NCBI RefSeq assembly: GCF_003675325.1 | Contig: NZ_CP033073.1 | Span: forward strand, 2,046,001 to 2,110,000 | Reading direction: 5' to 3' | Source of the DNA: Streptomyces dangxiongensis | Lineage (GTDB): Bacteria > Actinomycetota > Actinomycetes > Streptomycetales > Streptomycetaceae | DNA length: 64,000 nt | Shown: positions 61,901 to 64,000 of the stretch, one piece after another | How positions within the stretch are numbered: the first letter of the stretch is position 1 | Layout: every line of letters begins with the position of its first letter | Translations under genes and position numbers: made by a program | Notes under the pieces: generated by a model | What the model saw: the letters and a program-made list of their open reading frames with translations, nothing else | Told to the model about the DNA's origin: nothing | Databases searched by the model: none

Positions 61901-64000
61901 CGCACGCCGGACCATCCGGGTGCGGATCGCGGGCGCCGAGCACTGGGCGACCGTGGAGGACGCGGGCCGGCTGCGTGACGCGCTCGGCACGGCGCTGCCG
62001 GTCGGTGTCCCCGAGGCCTTCACGGAGCCGGTCAAGGACCCGCTGGGCGACCTCCTCGCGCGGTACGCCCGTACGCACGGCCCGTTCACGTCGGCCACGG
62101 CGGCGGCCCGCTTCGGCCTGGGCGTCGCGGTCACGGAGGGCGCCCTGCAACGGCTCGCCGCCAACGGCCGGGTCGTGCAGGGCGAGTTCCACCCGGCGGG
62201 CATCGGCCAGGAGTGGTGCGACGCGGCCGTACTGCGCCGCCTGCGCCGCCGCTCCCTGGCGGCCCTGCGCCACGAGCTGGAACCCGTGCCGCCGCCCGCG
62301 CTCGCGCAGTTCCTGCCGCAGTGGCAGCACATAGGCAAGGGCCACGGGCTGCGGGGCCTCGACGGACTGGTGCGCGCGGTGGAGCAGTTGCAGGGTGCCT
62401 CGGTGCCCGCCTCCGCCCTGGAGAAGCTGGTCCTGCCCTCCCGCGTGGCCGCGTACACGCCCTCGATGCTCGACGAGCTGACCGCCGCGGGCGAGGTGGT
62501 GTGGGCCGGAGCGGGCGCCCTGCCCGGCAAGGACGGCTGGGTCTCCCTCTACCTGGCCGACGCGGCACCGCTGCTGCTGCCGTCACCGCACCCGCTGGAG
62601 CTGACCGCGCTCCATCAGTCCGTCCTCGACGCCCTCTCCGGCGGCTACGGCCTGTTCTTCCGGCAGATCGCCGACCAGGTCCGGGCCACCACCCACCCCG
62701 AGGCCACCGACCCGCAACTGGCCGACGTGCTGTGGGACCTGGCGTGGTCGGGCCGGCTCACCAACGACACGCTGACCCCGATGCGTTCCCTACTGGGCTC
62801 GGGCCGTACCGCGGGCTCGACGGCGCACCGCGCCAAGCGCAGCGTCCCGCGCGGCCGGTACGGCTCCCTGACCGCCGCGGCGCGCACCGCCTCCCGTACC
62901 GGCCCGCCGACCGTCGCCGGCCGCTGGTCGCTGCTGCCGACGGCCGAGCCGGACGCCACCGTGCGCGCGCACGCGCTGGCCCGCACGCTCCTGGACCGGC
63001 ACGGCGTGGTCACCCGCGGCGCGGTCGCCGCGGAGGGGGTGGAGGGCGGCTTCTCGGCGGTGTACCGGGTGCTGTCCGTGTTCGAGGAGAGCGGCCAGGC
63101 CCGGCGTGGTTACGTGGTCGAGGGGCTGGGCGCGGCCCAGTTCGCGATGGACGGCGCGGTGGACCGTCTGCGTGCGGTGGCGAACGCACGCGAGCGGTCG
63201 CAGGGCCTGCCCGTGCCGGCCCGTCACGGCGGCTTCGGTGCCCCGGGCGGCGCGAACGGCTTCGCCGACCCGGGCTTCCCGAACCCGTTCGACGCCCCGT
63301 TCGACGCGCCCTTCGGCACAGCCGGCGGCACCCGGCACGGCCACACACACCCCGGCGCCTTCGACGGGGCCGACGGCGGTCTCGCCCACCCCGGCCTGGA
63401 CGGCGACTTCACGTGGCCGCCGGAGGACCGCCGGACCGACGGCGACCACGCCCCCCGTGACCTCGCCGACCCCTTCGCCTCCCCCGGCTACGGCGGCCCC
63501 CGCGGAGGTGGCCCCTCCCCTTACGCCTCCGGCGCCCCCGGTGGCTCCCGCTCCCACGGTTCCGCTCCCTTCGGCCCGGCCGCGCACCGGAACCAGAGCA
63601 GCGGCCGTACGGGCACCCCGACAGCCGACCCCCGCGCCGTGGTCCTCGCCGCGGCCGACCCCGCGAATGCCTACGGCGCCGCTCTGCCCTGGCCGGAGCC
63701 GCCGTCCGGAGCCGGGCACAAGCCGGGCCGCAAGGCGGGCGCGCTGGTCGTCCTGGTGGAGGGCGAGCTGACGCTGTACATGGAGCGCGGCGGCAAGACC
63801 CTGCTGGCCTGGCCCGCCGGTCCGGACACCGACGCCCCGGACGACCCCCGCCTCCGTACGGCCGCCGAGGCGCTGGCCGCGGCGGCCCGCGCGGGCTCGC
63901 TCGGCACGGTCACGGTCGAGCGGATCAACGGCGCCCAGGCCCTGACCTCGCCCGTGGGTGCCCTCCTGGAGGCGGCGGGATTCGTGGCGACACCGCGCGG
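58956..64000 (+). CDS. lhr: Lhr-type large ATP-dependent helicase (cut by window edge)
   Basis: Superfamily 2 helicase, at least 1,681 residues and open at the right edge. Seen in order: Walker A VVAPTGSGKTLAAFL near residue 50, ITTPESLFLML, the DEVH box (ILDEVHAVAGTKRG), LSATVRP, IVFANSRRLAERL, the LGIDMG and QRVGRAGHQVG motifs, then the Lhr core and winged-helix C-terminal domains. A Gly/Pro/Ala-rich low-complexity insert (about residues 1415-1565, with PFDAPFDAPFG-like repeats) precedes the last domain. The ATG at 58956 has AGGA seven bases upstream. Lhr proteins act in DNA repair. Confidence 0.93.
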   Translation, partial: MVSSAHRALDGFSPATRGWFTGAFSAPTAAQAGAWQAIREGSDVLVVAPTGSGKTLAAFLAALDQLASAPPPADPKKRCRVLYVSPLKALAVDVERNLRSPLTGIRQESVRLGRPEPEIRVGIRSGDTPAAERRALSTRPPDILITTPESLFLMLTSAARDALAGVETVILDEVHAVAGTKRGAHLALSLERLDELLPRPARRIGLSATVRPVDEVARYLSPRRKAEIVQPESGKEFDLSVVVPVEDMGELGGSPATDAAGGGERPSIWPQVEERIADLVQSHRSTIVFANSRRLAERLCNRLNEIAYERATGEPLEEHHSPAQLMGGSGAAQGAPPVIARAHHGSVSKEQRAVVEEDLKAGRLPAVVATSSLELGIDMGAVDLVVQVESPPSVASGLQRVGRAGHQVGAVSTGVVFPKYRGDLVQAAVVTERMRTGAIESLKVPANPLDVLAQQVVAMTALDTWQFDDLLAVVRRAAPFASLPESAFTATLDMLAGRYPSDAFAELRPRVVWDRVAGTVTGRPGAQRLAVTSGGTIPDRGLFGVFLAGSDPKKGGGRVGELDEEMVYESRVGDVFTLGTSSWRIEDITRDRVLVSPAPGVPGRLPFWKGDQLGRPLELGRAVGAFLREIGALSKDDARLRLLTAGLDAWAADNVLSYLDEQREACGHVPDDRTIVVERFRDELGDWRVVVHSPFGAQVHAPWALALGARLSERYGMDAQVMHADDGIVLRLPDADLMGLDLLDHEPVKAGTEYDGDQAPVGAADVAFDKGEVDQIVTDQVGGSALFASRFRECAARALLLPRRTPGKRTPLWQQRQRAAQLLQVASEFGSFPIVLEAIRECLQDVFDVPGLVELMGDLESRRVRLVEVTTPEPSPFARSLLFGYVAQFLYEGDSPLAERRAAALSLDSRLLAELLGQAELRELLDAEVLTELERELQWLTEDRRVKDVEGVADILRLLGPLTDAELVARGADPQWARELAGARRTIRVRIAGAEHWATVEDAGRLRDALGTALPVGVPEAFTEPVKDPLGDLLARYARTHGPFTSATAAARFGLGVAVTEGALQRLAANGRVVQGEFHPAGIGQEWCDAAVLRRLRRRSLAALRHELEPVPPPALAQFLPQWQHIGKGHGLRGLDGLVRAVEQLQGASVPASALEKLVLPSRVAAYTPSMLDELTAAGEVVWAGAGALPGKDGWVSLYLADAAPLLLPSPHPLELTALHQSVLDALSGGYGLFFRQIADQVRATTHPEATDPQLADVLWDLAWSGRLTNDTLTPMRSLLGSGRTAGSTAHRAKRSVPRGRYGSLTAAARTASRTGPPTVAGRWSLLPTAEPDATVRAHALARTLLDRHGVVTRGAVAAEGVEGGFSAVYRVLSVFEESGQARRGYVVEGLGAAQFAMDGAVDRLRAVANARERSQGLPVPARHGGFGAPGGANGFADPGFPNPFDAPFDAPFGTAGGTRHGHTHPGAFDGADGGLAHPGLDGDFTWPPEDRRTDGDHAPRDLADPFASPGYGGPRGGGPSPYASGAPGGSRSHGSAPFGPAAHRNQSSGRTGTPTADPRAVVLAAADPANAYGAALPWPEPPSGAGHKPGRKAGALVVLVEGELTLYMERGGKTLLAWPAGPDTDAPDDPRLRTAAEALAAAARAGSLGTVTVERINGAQALTSPVGALLEAAGFVATPR

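Overview
The window is about 72% G+C with strong third-position G/C and looks like Streptomyces chromosome. From memory, the gene order (nrdJ-nrdR, lexA, a DinG-like helicase, a siderophore synthetase trio, hflX, rshA, dapF, miaA, miaB, a glutamate uptake locus, recX-recA, a large Lhr helicase) matches the conserved core of S. coelicolor, so most of the window is backbone. The accessory material is a 5-23 kb biosynthetic and signalling region and a 36.6-42.3 kb cellulolytic locus.

Layout. 1-2.8 kb: nrdJ (cut by the window edge) and nrdR, divergent from lexA, with a tandem NrdR-box pair and an SOS box between. 2.9-5.9 kb: a DinG-like helicase frameshifted in its Walker A motif, a G-rich block, and an IucB-type acyltransferase, also frameshifted. 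6-18.3 kb: genes on one strand for an IucA/IucC siderophore synthetase, a diaminobutyrate-type aminotransferase, a PLP decarboxylase, an EamA exporter, a quinone oxidoreductase, both subunits of B12-dependent glutamate mutase, a membrane desaturase, a ferredoxin and a ferredoxin reductase. 18.7-22.9 kb: a gamma-butyrolactone-type cassette (AfsA homologue, SDR, HAD protein, two TetR regulators), with operator-like sites of shared sequence in front of both regulators, afsA and the ferredoxin-reductase gene. 23-24.3 kb: a secreted V8-like protease with a late frameshift. 24.5-36.4 kb: housekeeping genes. 36.6-42.3 kb: a CebR-like repressor with three matching operators, a GH12 cellulase, a damaged GH3 beta-glucosidase and an AA10 LPMO, each of the last three with a CBM2. 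42.5-50.5 kb: small conserved genes, a TAXI binding protein, and GluR/GluK facing gluABCD. 50.6-53.4 kb: a flavin monooxygenase, then cysteine dioxygenase and rhodanese behind a short Cys-rich leader peptide and hairpin. 53.7-58.9 kb: recX-recA with an SOS promoter, an AI-2E-family permease and small genes. From 58,956: Lhr helicase, open at the right edge.

The most interesting system is 5-23 kb. It reads as a siderophore-like pathway carrying glutamate mutase and a three-part membrane oxygenase, probably under its own butyrolactone-type signal; the product is inferred, not known. Five otherwise intact genes carry frameshifts, at least two at homopolymer runs, so base errors in the sequence should be excluded before any is called a true pseudogene.
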